Below the pieces are notes generated by a model. It saw only the letters and a program-made list of their open reading frames with translations. It made no database searches and had not been told where the DNA came from. Both the position numbers and the translations under genes were made by a program. Of a stretch of DNA of 64,000 nucleotides, positions 28,027 to 36,923 are shown in pieces. The stretch comes from Anaerolineales bacterium. GTDB lineage: Bacteria > Chloroflexota > Anaerolineae > Anaerolineales > Villigracilaceae. Each line of letters opens with the position of its first letter. The first letter of the stretch is position 1. The DNA is taken from contig JANWWK010000064.1 of NCBI GenBank assembly GCA_025056175.1, positions 62,001 to 126,000 of the forward strand, given 5' to 3'.

Positions 28027-28881
28027 ATGAAAATCGGACTTGTTACCGACTCGCCTGCCGACCTGCCGCCCGACCTGGTGGAGCAATATGGCATCGAGGT
28101 CATTCCGGCTCTGCTCATCATCGACGGCCGGGAATATGTGGACGGCGTGGACATGACGCGCGAACAGTTCTATGCCCGTCTGCCGGTTATGCGGCAACAC
28201 CCCACCACCGCCGCGCCATCGCCACTGCGCTTTGCAGCCTGTTACGAGAAACTGCTCGCCAACGGCTGCGAGCATATCCTTTCCATCCACACGGCAGAAA
28301 AACTAACCAGTTTAACAAACTTTGCCCGCCAGGCGGCGCGAGAATTTGACGGACGAGTAACGGTATTAGAATCTGGTTCCCTGACGCTTGGCACGGGATT
28401 TCAGGTATTGGCCGCTGCCGAAGCCATCGAACAGGGCGCCGGGCTAGAAACTGTCCTGGAGCGGGTACGCTCCACCCGTCAACGGGTGCGCGTGGCTGCC
28501 GCGCTGGATACAATGGATTACCTGCGGCGCTCCGGGCGCGTCCCTGCGGCCATCACGACCATCGGCGGCCTGTTAAGCATCAAACCGGTCGTGGAACTGC
28601 GTGAAGGCGCCGTCAGACCCATCAGCGCAGCGCGCACCACCCGCCAGGCTGCACAAGCCCTGCTCGAATTTTTGGTCAAACTCGGCCCACTGGAACGGCT
28701 GGCGATTCTGCACACCAACGCCGAAACACGCGCCCATGAATTTCTCACCCTTCTCATGAACAGTGGACATCATCGCAGCTTGCCGCCGGAAATCCGTCTG
28801 GTGAACGTCACCGGGCTGATTGGCGCACATGTTGGCCCCAACGGGCTGGGCATCGCTGCAGTACAAAAGGAAAACGGATGA
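28027..28881 (+). CDS. DegV family fatty-acid-binding protein (FakB-like)
   Basis: A 284-aa DegV protein, start at 28027 (MKIGLVTDSPADLPPDLVEQ). It should carry a fatty acid for phosphorylation by the adjacent FakA. The N-terminal TDSPADLP and the C-terminal GAHVGPNGLGIA are typical. The segment that is usually SSxLSGT is HTAEKLTSLTNFA (from about 95), a departure at the head-group site that may change ligand choice. Its stop overlaps the start of panC (ATGA, 28878-28881), so translation is coupled. Confidence 0.88.
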   Translation: MKIGLVTDSPADLPPDLVEQYGIEVIPALLIIDGREYVDGVDMTREQFYARLPVMRQHPTTAAPSPLRFAACYEKLLANGCEHILSIHTAEKLTSLTNFARQAAREFDGRVTVLESGSLTLGTGFQVLAAAEAIEQGAGLETVLERVRSTRQRVRVAAALDTMDYLRRSGRVPAAITTIGGLLSIKPVVELREGAVRPISAARTTRQAAQALLEFLVKLGPLERLAILHTNAETRAHEFLTLLMNSGHHRSLPPEIRLVNVTGLIGAHVGPNGLGIAAVQKENG

Positions 28882-29723
28882 GCGACTCAATGATTCTGGT
28901 TAACACACTGGAGGAACTCTGGCAGGCGCTCTCATTGTTAGAGCGTCCGCTTGGTCTGGTGCCGACAATGGGCTACCTGCACGAGGGACATCTCTCACTG
29001 GTACGCCGCGCACGCCAGGAATGCGTCAGCGTCGCCGTGAGCATCTTCGTCAACCCCACCCAATTCGGCCCGAATGAAGACCTCTCACGCTACCCGCGCG
29101 ACCTGGAACGCGACCTGCATCTGCTCGAAGCCGCTGGCGCCGACCTGGTATGGATACCCTCCAACGAAGTCATGTACCCGCCCGGCTTCCAGACGTGGGT
29201 CACAGTCGAAACACTCACCCTGCCCCTCGAGGGCGCCATGCGCCCCGGTCACTTTCGCGGGGTGACAACGGTTGTCTCGAAACTGTTCAATGCCGTGCGG
29301 CCCGAAAAAGCCTACTTCGGCCAAAAAGATGCACAACAGGCCGCCGTCATCCGCCAGATGACGCGCGACTTGAGTTACCCTATCGAAATCGTGGTCTGTC
29401 CAACGGTGCGCGAAGCCGATGGACTGGCAATGTCGAGCCGGAATACTTACCTTAGCCCCGAAGAACGCCAGGCGGCGACGGTCTTGTTTCGCGCGCTGAG
29501 CGCCGCCGAGACGGCCTACCGCGCTGGAGAGCGCAACGCCGAAACCCTGCGCCACATCATGCGCACAACCATCGAATCGGAACCACTGGCGCGCCTGCAA
29601 TACGTCTCCTGTGCCGATTACGACACGCTGCAAGAGCTGGAAACAGTAAGCGGCAAAGCCCTGCTCTCAATGGCTGTTTTCATCGGAGCAACCCGGCTGA
29701 TAGACAATTGCGTTTTAGGATAA
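28878..29723 (+). CDS. panC: Pantothenate synthetase
   Basis: A 281-aa enzyme joining pantoate and beta-alanine with ATP in vitamin B5/coenzyme A synthesis. The nucleotide-binding motif is PTMGYLHEGHLSLV (HxGH), followed by SIFVNPTQFGPNEDLSRYPR, YFGQKDAQQAAVIRQM, VREADGLAMSSRNTYL (KMSKS-like), and the C-terminal VFIGATRLIDN. The start overlaps the DegV stop. No panB or panD is nearby; the coupling to fakA/fakB may tie CoA supply to fatty-acid activation (inference). Confidence 0.95.
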   Translation: MSDSMILVNTLEELWQALSLLERPLGLVPTMGYLHEGHLSLVRRARQECVSVAVSIFVNPTQFGPNEDLSRYPRDLERDLHLLEAAGADLVWIPSNEVMYPPGFQTWVTVETLTLPLEGAMRPGHFRGVTTVVSKLFNAVRPEKAYFGQKDAQQAAVIRQMTRDLSYPIEIVVCPTVREADGLAMSSRNTYLSPEERQAATVLFRALSAAETAYRAGERNAETLRHIMRTTIESEPLARLQYVSCADYDTLQELETVSGKALLSMAVFIGATRLIDNCVLG

Positions 29724-29746
29724 TACCGGCCTATTTAACAGCCATA

Positions 29747-29821
29747 CGCCGGGGGGAGGACCCGGCGCAGGCGTTCGCCAAAGGAGGAGACAGCGAGGAG
29801 CATGGGATTGCTCTTGTCGCT
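29747..29821 (-). ncRNA. Candidate small RNA with C-rich loops
   Basis: Read on the minus strand, three hairpins follow one another: AGCGA..GAGCA/TGCTC..TCGCT (29821-29792), GGCG-AA-CGCC (29779-29770), and CGCCGGG/CCCGGCG with loop TCCTCCC (29767-29747). Between the first two is an unpaired CTCCTCCTTT that matches the anti-Shine-Dalgarno sequence. A well-spaced promoter lies just upstream. The region is the 208-bp gap between convergent panC and the PH-like gene and holds no convincing protein gene. No T-run terminator was seen, so the 3' end is uncertain. The family is unknown. Confidence 0.35.
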
Positions 29822-29825
29822 TATA

Positions 29826-29854
29826 ATCATACCGCTTTGCGCAAAAAATCACAA
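29826..29854 (-). promoter_or_regulatory. Minus-strand promoter for the candidate small RNA
   Basis: On the minus strand: -35 TTGTGA (29854-29849), a 17-base spacer, and -10 TATGAT (29831-29826). Transcription would begin near 29820, at the base of the first hairpin. Confidence 0.45.
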
Positions 29855-29931
29855 AGTATTTTCATCACAAAACAATAGTGACAAATCTCACAATTTGAAC
29901 AGGCGCAACGGGAATAAGATTGTGAAATCTC

Positions 29932-30594
29932 TTACTTCCGCATCAAATCGTCCAGCAAGCCGCCACCAATGCGCGGACCGGCAGAACGGCGCGGCGGCTG
30001 GGGTTTTCCCCCTCCCGAACGGCGGCTATCCAGTTCAATGCTGAAGCGCATCCAGTCGTCTACGATGAAGACAAAGTGGGGCGTTTTATCGTAAAAAAAG
30101 AACGGAGAAAGAAACAACCCGAGCAAAAAGCGCGGTAGAGGGTATTTCGTCAGATGAACGACCAGCGCGGTTTGGCTGGCAAGCGGTTCGATGATTTCGC
30201 GTGCCGTCCCTTTGTATTTCGCGGGGGGGAACAAATCGGCCACCTGCGCAGTGACAGTGCGGTGAATGCGTTTATAAGAAACGTTGGTGCGCAAGAAGGG
30301 TGTGACAATTCTTAAGTGTGTATCGAACAATTGCACATACGCGCCATTGCGAATCAGCCATAGCCAAAACGTGATGAATAAAGCAAAAGCGCCTGTGCCA
30401 AGCAGCAGGTAACCGGCGTCATCGGGCAAAACTGGCAGGGGGTTTTCCGCCGGATTGAGAAAATACCACTGCGCCCCCCACAATATCCCTACGAAGAGGA
30501 AGAGAAAAATTGCCAGCGTCAAAGTCGCCGGCCACCAGCGGTCGAGAATGTGTCGGTACAGGAGAAGACGGTATTTTCGTCCGCCTTTTGCCAT
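29932..30594 (-). CDS. Membrane protein with PH-like domain, function unknown
   Basis: A 220-aa protein. Two hydrophobic helices (about 21-42 and 61-82: WWPATLTLAIFLFLFVGILW and YLLLGTGAFALFITFWLWLI) precede a soluble region with beta-strand pattern (VQLFDTHLRIVTPFLRTNVSYKRI), which resembles bacterial PH-like (YdbS/YdbT-type) domains. The tail is Arg/Gly/Pro-rich (RRSGGGKPQPPRRSAGP) and ends in LLDDLMRK. It lies 9 bases behind the translin gene in the same direction, so is likely the last gene of that operon. No enzyme motif. Confidence 0.6.
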   Translation of the reverse strand: MAKGGRKYRLLLYRHILDRWWPATLTLAIFLFLFVGILWGAQWYFLNPAENPLPVLPDDAGYLLLGTGAFALFITFWLWLIRNGAYVQLFDTHLRIVTPFLRTNVSYKRIHRTVTAQVADLFPPAKYKGTAREIIEPLASQTALVVHLTKYPLPRFLLGLFLSPFFFYDKTPHFVFIVDDWMRFSIELDSRRSGGGKPQPPRRSAGPRIGGGLLDDLMRK

Positions 30595-30603
30595 ACGTCA
30601 CTC

Positions 30604-31245
30604 TTACACAGCGCGGTCATCTAATTGCTGGCTGAGACGTGCCAGCGCCTGCTCCAGGTGTTCTCCGCGCAGGCTAAAGGTGATGTCGCCGCGTGTTTTT
30701 TCGATGATACCGCGTGCCAGGTCGGTCTGACGGCGCAAACCGTTGGTAATCGCATCGGGATAATCCATCGTTACAAGAATGGCGTAGATGTCATCCATCA
30801 AGGTCATCAGGCGCTCAGCTTCGGCCGAATAGCCATGCCGCAAAATGTCCAGGCAACGGCGGCGGAGTTCTCCCACCGCTTCTGCCAGGCCGTTGAGATA
30901 GGTGTTGGCCTCCACGCCGAGTTCATCCGGGCCGGGCAAGGGTTGGTCGAGAATCAGCGCGCAGGTAACGGTGGCTTCAACGAACTCTTTGAGCGCATCC
31001 TGGGTGTAACCGGCATAGTATAAATCAGGATACGGCGCAAGCGCCTCGCGCAGAGAAGTGAAAAGAGCACGCGCCTGGCTCAGTTGTTCGTTCATGACAG
31101 CCAGGTCATCTCGATGCACAGCACGAATGGCCTGCGAACAAAAACGGGTCAACAACCGTGCCTGTGCCAGAGCCTGGTCACGCGCGGCAGTGCGAATATC
31201 GAACTGCTGGCGGATTTGCTCCGCCAGCGCATCCAACTGTTTCAT
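30604..31245 (-). CDS. Translin family protein
   Basis: A 213-aa all-helical protein. The signature DYPDAITNGLRR...TDLARGIIEKTRGD at 161-187 is the translin/TRAX C-terminal block. A helix with KEFVEATVTCAL (86-97) offers Glu87 and Glu90 in the place where TRAX-type nucleases carry catalytic acids. In eukaryotes translin and TRAX form the C3PO RNase/ssDNA-binding octamer; archaeal and bacterial members bind or cut RNA. Cys35, Cys95 and Cys131 are not in a metal pattern. It lies between DUF3467 (3-base gap) and the PH-like gene, downstream of ssb. GAAGGAAAA precedes the start. Confidence 0.85.
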   Translation of the reverse strand: MKQLDALAEQIRQQFDIRTAARDQALAQARLLTRFCSQAIRAVHRDDLAVMNEQLSQARALFTSLREALAPYPDLYYAGYTQDALKEFVEATVTCALILDQPLPGPDELGVEANTYLNGLAEAVGELRRRCLDILRHGYSAEAERLMTLMDDIYAILVTMDYPDAITNGLRRQTDLARGIIEKTRGDITFSLRGEHLEQALARLSQQLDDRAV

Positions 31246-31248
31246 GGG

Positions 31249-31578
31249 TTATGGTTTTCCTTCGTCAGCAGGCGGGGCTTCGGGTGGTTGAAAGGGGCGA
31301 AATAACTGGTCGGCCAGCGTGGAGGCAGGCATATGAATTTCGCCAAAGGCGGCTTCGTAGCGCGCCAGGTTCTCGGTAAGCGCGCGCAAAAGCAATTTGG
31401 CGCTGAGCGGCGACATAATGACACGCGCGTTGACCTGAGTCCTGGTTTCGCCGGGCAGCAGGTGGGCAAAATCCAGCACCAGGTCAGCTGGAGAATGAGC
31501 AATGCGCACCAGGTTGGCATACACCGGTCGCAATTCTGCCGGAATCTCGAGAGATGTGGGGACGCGATTGGGCGTCAT
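31249..31578 (-). CDS. DUF3467 family protein
   Basis: A 109-aa protein, start chosen at 31578 (MTPNRVPTSLEIPAELRPVY). It shows the DUF3467 core: an N-terminal strand pair, YANLVRIAHSPADLVLDFAHLLPGE, the R-V-I-M-S-P strand (VNARVIMSPLSAKLLLRAL), and an amphipathic helix ENLARYEAAFGEIH. The Pro-rich tail PFQPPEAPPADEGKP is probably disordered. Family function is unknown. It is separated from upstream ssb by a terminator hairpin and followed tightly by translin. Confidence 0.8.
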   Translation of the reverse strand: MTPNRVPTSLEIPAELRPVYANLVRIAHSPADLVLDFAHLLPGETRTQVNARVIMSPLSAKLLLRALTENLARYEAAFGEIHMPASTLADQLFRPFQPPEAPPADEGKP

Positions 31579-31598
31579 AATCACTCGCTTTGCAAAAA

Positions 31599-31631
31599 CC
31601 GTTCCGAAGGGACAAGTCTCCTTCGGAACGG
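31599..31631 (-). terminator. Terminator/attenuator between ssb and DUF3467
   Basis: A perfect 12-bp stem CCGTTCCGAAGG (31599-31610) / CCTTCGGAACGG (31620-31631), followed on the minus strand by TTTTT. It begins only 6 bases after the ssb stop and 21 bases before the DUF3467 ATG, leaving little room for a promoter, so the downstream genes probably rely on partial readthrough. Confidence 0.85.
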
Positions 31632-31636
31632 TGATG

Positions 31637-32065
31637 CTAGAACGGAATATCGTCTTCGGGTGCTCCAACGAAGGAGTTGCTCATTTCGCCGACTGCAGCA
31701 CCGGCTACACCGCCGTCTTCGCGGCTGGAGAGGAAGCGCACCGTACTGGCAGTGACTTCGAAGGATGCGCCTGCCGTACCATCCTGGCGCGTCCACAGGC
31801 GCGGGCCACCCGTGTTCGGGTCGGGGGTCAGACGGCCTTCGATAAGGACTTTGCTGCCCTTTTTGAGATACTGGTTACAGATTTCGGCCTGTTTGCCCCA
31901 GGTTGTGACTTTGAACCAGATGGTTTCTTTGACGACCTGGCCGTTGTTGCCGGTATATTGACGGCTGGTGGCTACCGAAAACGAAGTGACCGGCTGGCCG
32001 GAGGGGGTGTAGCGCATTTCGGGGTCGCGGCCAAGATTGCCAACGATGATAAGGGTGTGAAACAT
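31637..32065 (-). CDS. ssb: Single-stranded DNA-binding protein
   Basis: A 142-aa SSB. The OB fold starts MFHTLIIVGNLGRDPEMRYT and includes VTSFSVATSRQY, ETIWFKVTTWGKQAEIC and SKVLIEGRLTPDP. The short linker ends in the acidic protein-interaction tip EDDIPF, identical in form to the DDIPF tail that recruits repair and replication proteins. AAGGAGA gives a strong ribosome site. A GC hairpin (32092-32108) lies in the leader. The following translin-containing genes may share its promoter. Confidence 0.95.
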   Translation of the reverse strand: MFHTLIIVGNLGRDPEMRYTPSGQPVTSFSVATSRQYTGNNGQVVKETIWFKVTTWGKQAEICNQYLKKGSKVLIEGRLTPDPNTGGPRLWTRQDGTAGASFEVTASTVRFLSSREDGGVAGAAVGEMSNSFVGAPEDDIPF

Positions 32066-32170
32066 GCAGAGTCTCCTTCAGGATACAGGTCCCGCCGCGG
32101 CGCGGCGGTGCAAACATAGAACAAATGTATTTTACACTAAATTACGGCTGAACAAGCGTTTTTGGTGAAA

Positions 32171-34165
32171 TTAACCAACAACTGAAACGTCTTCCTGTCG
32201 CGTCAGCAGGGCTACGGCATACGGGTAAAGCGTCAACGCACCGGGCGCGAAGGACTGGCCAGTGAGGTGGTCGGTGGCGTCCCACGGCAGAGTAACGGTT
32301 TGCTCCTGACGGCTATGGTTGATGACAAAGTACAGCCGCCTGCCATCCGGGCGGACGCGTACCCGCACCTCCACCGCTGGCGGAGTCTCAAACGGTTTCA
32401 GCGAGGTGTTGAGCAGAATCTGCCGCACGAGCGTATCCTGGCTGCGTTCATCGAGCCACGCGCCAACCGTATAGACGAATCCGCTGCCATACGGATTGAC
32501 CACAACGGCGGGTTGGTCATCGAGCCAGCCATTGCTGGCACCATAACGTGCCATGACAGTGGTGAACGGCTGCCCCAACAGGCGCAAACGTTCGGCCCAC
32601 AGCGAAGCCGTTCCCTGAAATAACTTGCCCCCCACCGGGATTGGATGCTGCAGCGAGTAGTATTCTTCCACTTCTACCCCTGCCAGCTCAGCCAGCGCAC
32701 CGGGGGGACGGGAGGGCAGCATCGCGTTGTGGCGGTCTTTCATGCCGGTTCGCAAGGTCAACACCAACCGCCCGCCGCGCTGGACGAACGCGCGCAGATG
32801 TTCGATACGCTGCTCGTCCAGCACAATCAGCGCAGGCGCAATGACCAGCTGATAGCCATCCAGGGCTTCATCGGCAGAGAGCAGGTCAATTTCCAGATTA
32901 CGCACCGAAAGCGGACGGTACCAGTGTTCCAGGTAGGCTACGTAGTCAAACGCGCTGTTGTGGCGCTGAAATTCAATAGCCCAACGGCTTTCGTAACAGT
33001 TGAGAATCGCAGTTCTGGCCTGCACGGTTGAGCCAATGACCAAATCGGAAACACGGGCAAATTCCGCACCAATGAGTTGGGCTTCTTCGTAAAACGGGCG
33101 CGGCTGACCAGATTGGTCAATCAGCGTACCATGATATTGCTCCTGTCCATTCAGCGCCGAACGCCACTGCCAGTAGAGCAGCGCATCGGCGCCATGCGCT
33201 ACGGCGTGCCAGGCCATTGCGCGTGCTTCCATTTTGTTCAGCGCGTTATTGGTCTGTGACCAGTTGACATGTCCGGGCTGCGTTTCTATCAGCCAGAAAT
33301 TCTTGCGTTTGTAACCACGCACCAGGTCGTGCGCCGCGCCGGAAGTCAGGTGGTCGTGATGGCCGGTGGCAACGTACCAGTCCCACGAGGCCAGATCCAG
33401 GTCGTACGAAAGTTCGTAATGGTCAAACCCGCCGAACCAGTTCATGAAGTTGTGCGTTACCCAGACGGAAGAGGGCAGATGAGGGCGGAGTTCCTCCAAC
33501 TGTGCACGCTGGAAATTGCGATACGAGCGGGTTACAAAGCGTCGAAACGCGAGCATGAGACCCGGATTGTGCGGCCCAATGGGGAGCGGAATCTGCTTCC
33601 AATCGGAATACGTCTGGCTCCAGTAGGCAGTTGTCCAGCGGGCGTTGAGTTCGTCGAGCGTGCCATATTCCTGTTGCAAAAAAGCCTGGAACTGAGCGTG
33701 ACAATGGTCGCAATAACATACCCGGTTGTATTCGTTATCCACCTGCCAGCCAATCACGCGCGGATGACTGCCAAAGCGTTCCGCCATCGCGCGGGCAATC
33801 CGGCGCGCCGCACGGTGCATTTCGGGGGCATTGACGCAGTAATGACAGCGGTTGCCAAATTGTACGCGGCGTCCCTGCTCATCTACGGCCAACGTTTCGG
33901 GATATTGGGTGACCAGCCACGCCGGCGGAGCAGCCGTAGGGGTGCCGAGTACCACCCAGATTCCCGCTTCGGCCAGTTGTGCAATGGCCTGTTCCAGCCA
34001 ATCGAAACGGAAATCGCCTTCAGACGGCTCCAGGCTCGACCATGCAAATTCCGCCAGACGAACGACGGTGAAATGCGCTTCTTTCATCAGGCGAATATCT
34101 TCGGCCCAGCGTTGCGGCGGCCAATGTTCGGGATACCAGGCCGCGCCAAAATGCAGTCGTTGCAT
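32171..34165 (-). CDS. Beta-galactosidase, GH42 family
   Basis: A 664-aa glycoside hydrolase expected to cut terminal beta-galactosides in the cytoplasm (no signal peptide). The start at 34165 (MQRLHFGAAWYPEHWPPQRW) follows AGGAGA; the 51 codons upstream in frame are not homologous and include the ClpC terminator. Acid/base Glu145 lies in GWQVDNEYN and nucleophile Glu294 in FWLIETQPG. Cys107, Cys150, Cys152 and Cys155 match the zinc-cluster positions of thermophile GH42 enzymes. The glutamine-amidotransferase-like trimerisation domain (about 385-590) and the C-terminal beta domain follow. Confidence 0.92.
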   Translation of the reverse strand: MQRLHFGAAWYPEHWPPQRWAEDIRLMKEAHFTVVRLAEFAWSSLEPSEGDFRFDWLEQAIAQLAEAGIWVVLGTPTAAPPAWLVTQYPETLAVDEQGRRVQFGNRCHYCVNAPEMHRAARRIARAMAERFGSHPRVIGWQVDNEYNRVCYCDHCHAQFQAFLQQEYGTLDELNARWTTAYWSQTYSDWKQIPLPIGPHNPGLMLAFRRFVTRSYRNFQRAQLEELRPHLPSSVWVTHNFMNWFGGFDHYELSYDLDLASWDWYVATGHHDHLTSGAAHDLVRGYKRKNFWLIETQPGHVNWSQTNNALNKMEARAMAWHAVAHGADALLYWQWRSALNGQEQYHGTLIDQSGQPRPFYEEAQLIGAEFARVSDLVIGSTVQARTAILNCYESRWAIEFQRHNSAFDYVAYLEHWYRPLSVRNLEIDLLSADEALDGYQLVIAPALIVLDEQRIEHLRAFVQRGGRLVLTLRTGMKDRHNAMLPSRPPGALAELAGVEVEEYYSLQHPIPVGGKLFQGTASLWAERLRLLGQPFTTVMARYGASNGWLDDQPAVVVNPYGSGFVYTVGAWLDERSQDTLVRQILLNTSLKPFETPPAVEVRVRVRPDGRRLYFVINHSRQEQTVTLPWDATDHLTGQSFAPGALTLYPYAVALLTRQEDVSVVG

Positions 34166-34219
34166 GTCATTTCTCCTGAGTACGTGGAAAATGCGAATGA
34201 CCCATTTTACCCAAGAAAC

Positions 34220-34255
34220 ACGAAACTCCTCCCACATGGTGTGGAGGAGTTTCGT
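34220..34255 (-). terminator. Terminator after the clpC gene
   Basis: A long stem with 34220-34236 (ACGAAACTCCTCC...) pairing with 34240-34255, one bulged C and a 3-base loop. On the minus strand it is followed by GTTTCTTGGG. It separates clpC from the beta-galactosidase gene. Confidence 0.8.
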
Positions 34256-34283
34256 ATCGCATCTGGCGAGAGAACAAACGTGC

Positions 34284-36713
34284 TTACGGGTGAAAGACCA
34301 CACGGTCGTCTTCCACATCCACAGTCAGACGGCTGCCTTTCTCGTATTTTTTGGAGAGCAACTCCACCGAAAGCGGGCTTTCGATGAATTTCTGGATGGC
34401 GCGGCGCAGGGGACGGGCGCCAAAGGCCGGGTCGTAGCCTTGTTTGGCAAGCCAGGCGCGGGCAGCAGCGGTGAGTTCCACATGCACGCCATATTCATCC
34501 AGCCGTGCCTGCACTTCTTTCATTTGCAAATCTACAATTTTTTCCATCTGCTCCAGGCTGAGCGGCGAGAACATGATGATTTCGTCAATCCGGTTCAGGA
34601 ATTCAGGCCGGAAGGCGCTCTTGAGCGCGCGCTCGATTTTCTGGTGGGCTTCGCGTTCACCGTCATCGGCGGTTTTCTGCACAAAGCCGAGCGTACCGCC
34701 CTTGCGGACGTACTCGGTGCCGAGGTTGCTGGTCATAATCAGGACGGTATTGCGGAAGTCCACTACGTTGCCCTGTCCGTCGGTCATGCGGCCATCATCC
34801 AGGATTTGCAAGAGAGCATTCCACACTTCGGGATGCGCTTTTTCGATTTCATCGAACAGAAGGACGCGGTAGGGCCGGCGACGAACGGCTTCGGTGAGTT
34901 GACCACCCTCCTCGTAGCCCACGTAGCCGGGCGGTGCGCCAAACAGGCGGCTGACGGTATGCTGCTCCCGGTATTCAGACATGTCAATCCGCACCAGCGC
35001 ATCTTCGTCATCGAACAGGAACCAGGCCAGGGCTTTGGCGAGTTCGGTCTTGCCCACACCGCTGGGGCCAATGAAGATGAATGAGCCAATTGGACGGCTG
35101 GGGTCTTTGAGACCACTGCGAGCGCGGCGGATGGCATCTGAAATGGCGTGGATGGCTTCGTCCTGGCCGATGATGCGCTCGTGCAGGCGTTCTTCCATGT
35201 GCAGCAGCTTCTCGGCTTCGGTTTCCATCATCTGGCTGACGGGGATGCCCGTCCACTGGTGAACGACTTCAGCGATGTCGTTGACGTCCACCACTTCATC
35301 AATCTGGTTTTCGGCTTCCCAGCGGTCGCGCCGGGCGCGATACTCCTGCTCCAGGCGCAGCCGCTCCGATTTTTTCTGGGCGGCGCGTTCGTATTCGCGC
35401 GCCAGGCCAGCCTGTTCTTCTTCGGCGGCCAGTTTATCAATTTCATTTTTCATGGCCTTCAGTTCAGGCGGCATCGAGTAAAGCGCCACGCGCAGTTTGG
35501 CGGCGGCTTCGTCCATCAGGTCAATGGCTTTATCGGGCAGGTGACGGTCGGTGACGTAGCGGTCTGAAAGACGGACGGCGGCCTCCAGCGCGGCATCGGA
35601 ATAGCGCACTTTGTGATGGGCTTCGTAGCGGTCGCGCAGACCCTTGAGCATTTTGATGGCATCTTCGACGGTGGGTTCATCCACGTAAATGGGAGCAAAG
35701 CGGCGTTCAAGAGCGGCGTCTTTTTCGATATATTTGTGAAACTCATCCAGCGTAGTAGCGCCGATGCACTGTAACTCGCCGCGCGCCAGTGCCGGTTTGA
35801 GCATGTTCGAGGCGTCCATCGCCCCCTGGGCCGCGCCCGCGCCAACCACGGTGTGCAGCTCGTCAATCATCAGGATAATATCGCCTTGAGAACGCTGCAC
35901 TTCTTCGATGACGGCCTTCAGGCGTTCCTCGAACTCACCCCGAAAGCGCGAACCGGCCACCATGGCGCCCAAATCGAGCGCCAGCACGCGCTTGCCATTG
36001 AGGATTTCCGGCACATCGTTGTTGGCAATTTTCTGCGCCAGGCCCTCCACAATCGCGGTTTTCCCGACCCCGGCCTCGCCAATCAGTACCGGGTTGTTCT
36101 TGGTGCGTCGGGAGAGAATCTGGATAAGCCGCAGAATCTCGTTATCGCGGCCAATCACAGGGTCAAGTTTGCCTTCGCGGGCCAGTTGGGTCAGGTCGCG
36201 GGAGTATTTTTCGAGAGTGCGGTAGCGGGTTTCGGCTTGCGGGTCGGTCACGCGCTGTCCGCCGCGCAGTTGTTGAATGGCTTCGTAAGCGCGCTCACGG
36301 GTGATACCGGCGCTTTCCAGGACACGTGCGGCGGGGGTGTTGCGCTCCGTCAGAATCGCCAGGAAGATGTGTTCGGTGGAAATATATTCATCGCGCAAAC
36401 GGTTGGCTTCTTCGTTTGCCAGGTCAATAATGCGTTTGACACGCGGCGTGATGAAAATCTGCCCTGCGCCGCCGCCTCCAAAGATGTTGGCTTTAGGGGT
36501 AGCGCGCAGGGTGGCATCCAGCCTGTCGGCCAGCGCCTGTGCGTTGACGTTGAGTTGATTGAGAATTTGGGGAATCACCCCACCGGGCTGTTCGATGAGC
36601 GCCAACAAGATGTGTTCGGTATCAATCTGATTATGCCCATAACGCTGAATGATTTCCGCGGCGCGTTGGGCAGCTTCTTGCGCTCGTTCGGTGAATCGGT
36701 CAAATCGCATCAT
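34284..36713 (-). CDS. clpC: ATP-dependent Clp protease ATP-binding subunit ClpC
   Basis: An 809-aa AAA+ unfoldase (start [20 protein letters not shown] at 36713; Met2 also possible). The N-domain has two Clp repeats (1-145). The first ATPase has Walker [11 protein letters not shown] near 209. A short middle coiled coil ([20 protein letters not shown]) is of ClpC rather than ClpB length. The second ATPase has [10 protein letters not shown] near 548, and the D2-small domain ends ...[11 protein letters not shown]. It should hand unfolded proteins to ClpP, although the ClpP-docking loop was not verified. No mcsA/mcsB/ctsR neighbours are present. Start region: AAAGGAC on the minus strand. Confidence 0.93.
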   Translation of the reverse strand: MMRFDRFTERAQEAAQRAAEIIQRYGHNQIDTEHILLALIEQPGGVIPQILNQLNVNAQALADRLDATLRATPKANIFGGGGAGQIFITPRVKRIIDLANEEANRLRDEYISTEHIFLAILTERNTPAARVLESAGITRERAYEAIQQLRGGQRVTDPQAETRYRTLEKYSRDLTQLAREGKLDPVIGRDNEILRLIQILSRRTKNNPVLIGEAGVGKTAIVEGLAQKIANNDVPEILNGKRVLALDLGAMVAGSRFRGEFEERLKAVIEEVQRSQGDIILMIDELHTVVGAGAAQGAMDASNMLKPALARGELQCIGATTLDEFHKYIEKDAALERRFAPIYVDEPTVEDAIKMLKGLRDRYEAHHKVRYSDAALEAAVRLSDRYVTDRHLPDKAIDLMDEAAAKLRVALYSMPPELKAMKNEIDKLAAEEEQAGLAREYERAAQKKSERLRLEQEYRARRDRWEAENQIDEVVDVNDIAEVVHQWTGIPVSQMMETEAEKLLHMEERLHERIIGQDEAIHAISDAIRRARSGLKDPSRPIGSFIFIGPSGVGKTELAKALAWFLFDDEDALVRIDMSEYREQHTVSRLFGAPPGYVGYEEGGQLTEAVRRRPYRVLLFDEIEKAHPEVWNALLQILDDGRMTDGQGNVVDFRNTVLIMTSNLGTEYVRKGGTLGFVQKTADDGEREAHQKIERALKSAFRPEFLNRIDEIIMFSPLSLEQMEKIVDLQMKEVQARLDEYGVHVELTAAARAWLAKQGYDPAFGARPLRRAIQKFIESPLSVELLSKKYEKGSRLTVDVEDDRVVFHP

Positions 36714-36887
36714 GGTTGAGAGAGTCCTTTCGCGCGCGGGAATTTCCGCGCTGGGAACGATTATAGCAAAGGCCGCATGAATTTTATGGAAAAAGGGGGT
36801 TAGAAATACGTATGAAATGGTGGTTACACCGTCTTTAGGCGGCGAGGGATGGGCTGAGGCCAAACCAGATAACAGAGAGAATCCACG

Positions 36888-36916
36888 CTGACATCTTGCC
36901 CTACATGCGCTACAAT
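36888..36916 (+). promoter_or_regulatory. Promoter of the GNAT gene, predicting a leaderless mRNA
   Basis: CTGACA (36888-36893), a 17-base spacer, and TACAAT (36911-36916). The A of the ATG is at 36924, 8 bases after the -10 box, so the start codon would be at or next to the first transcribed base. No ribosome site is present. Confidence 0.7.
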
Positions 36917-36923
36917 TGAAGCG

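Noticed and set aside
29802-30044. 80-codon plus-strand frame with GAGGAG before its ATG
   Set aside because: It runs into the antisense of the PH-like gene and its composition is not protein-like. The purine-rich site is better explained as one arm of the candidate RNA hairpins.
32092-32108. GC hairpin in the ssb leader as a terminator
   Set aside because: CCGCCGC/GCGGCGG is perfect but has a 3-base loop, no T-run on either strand, and lies inside the ssb 5' region.
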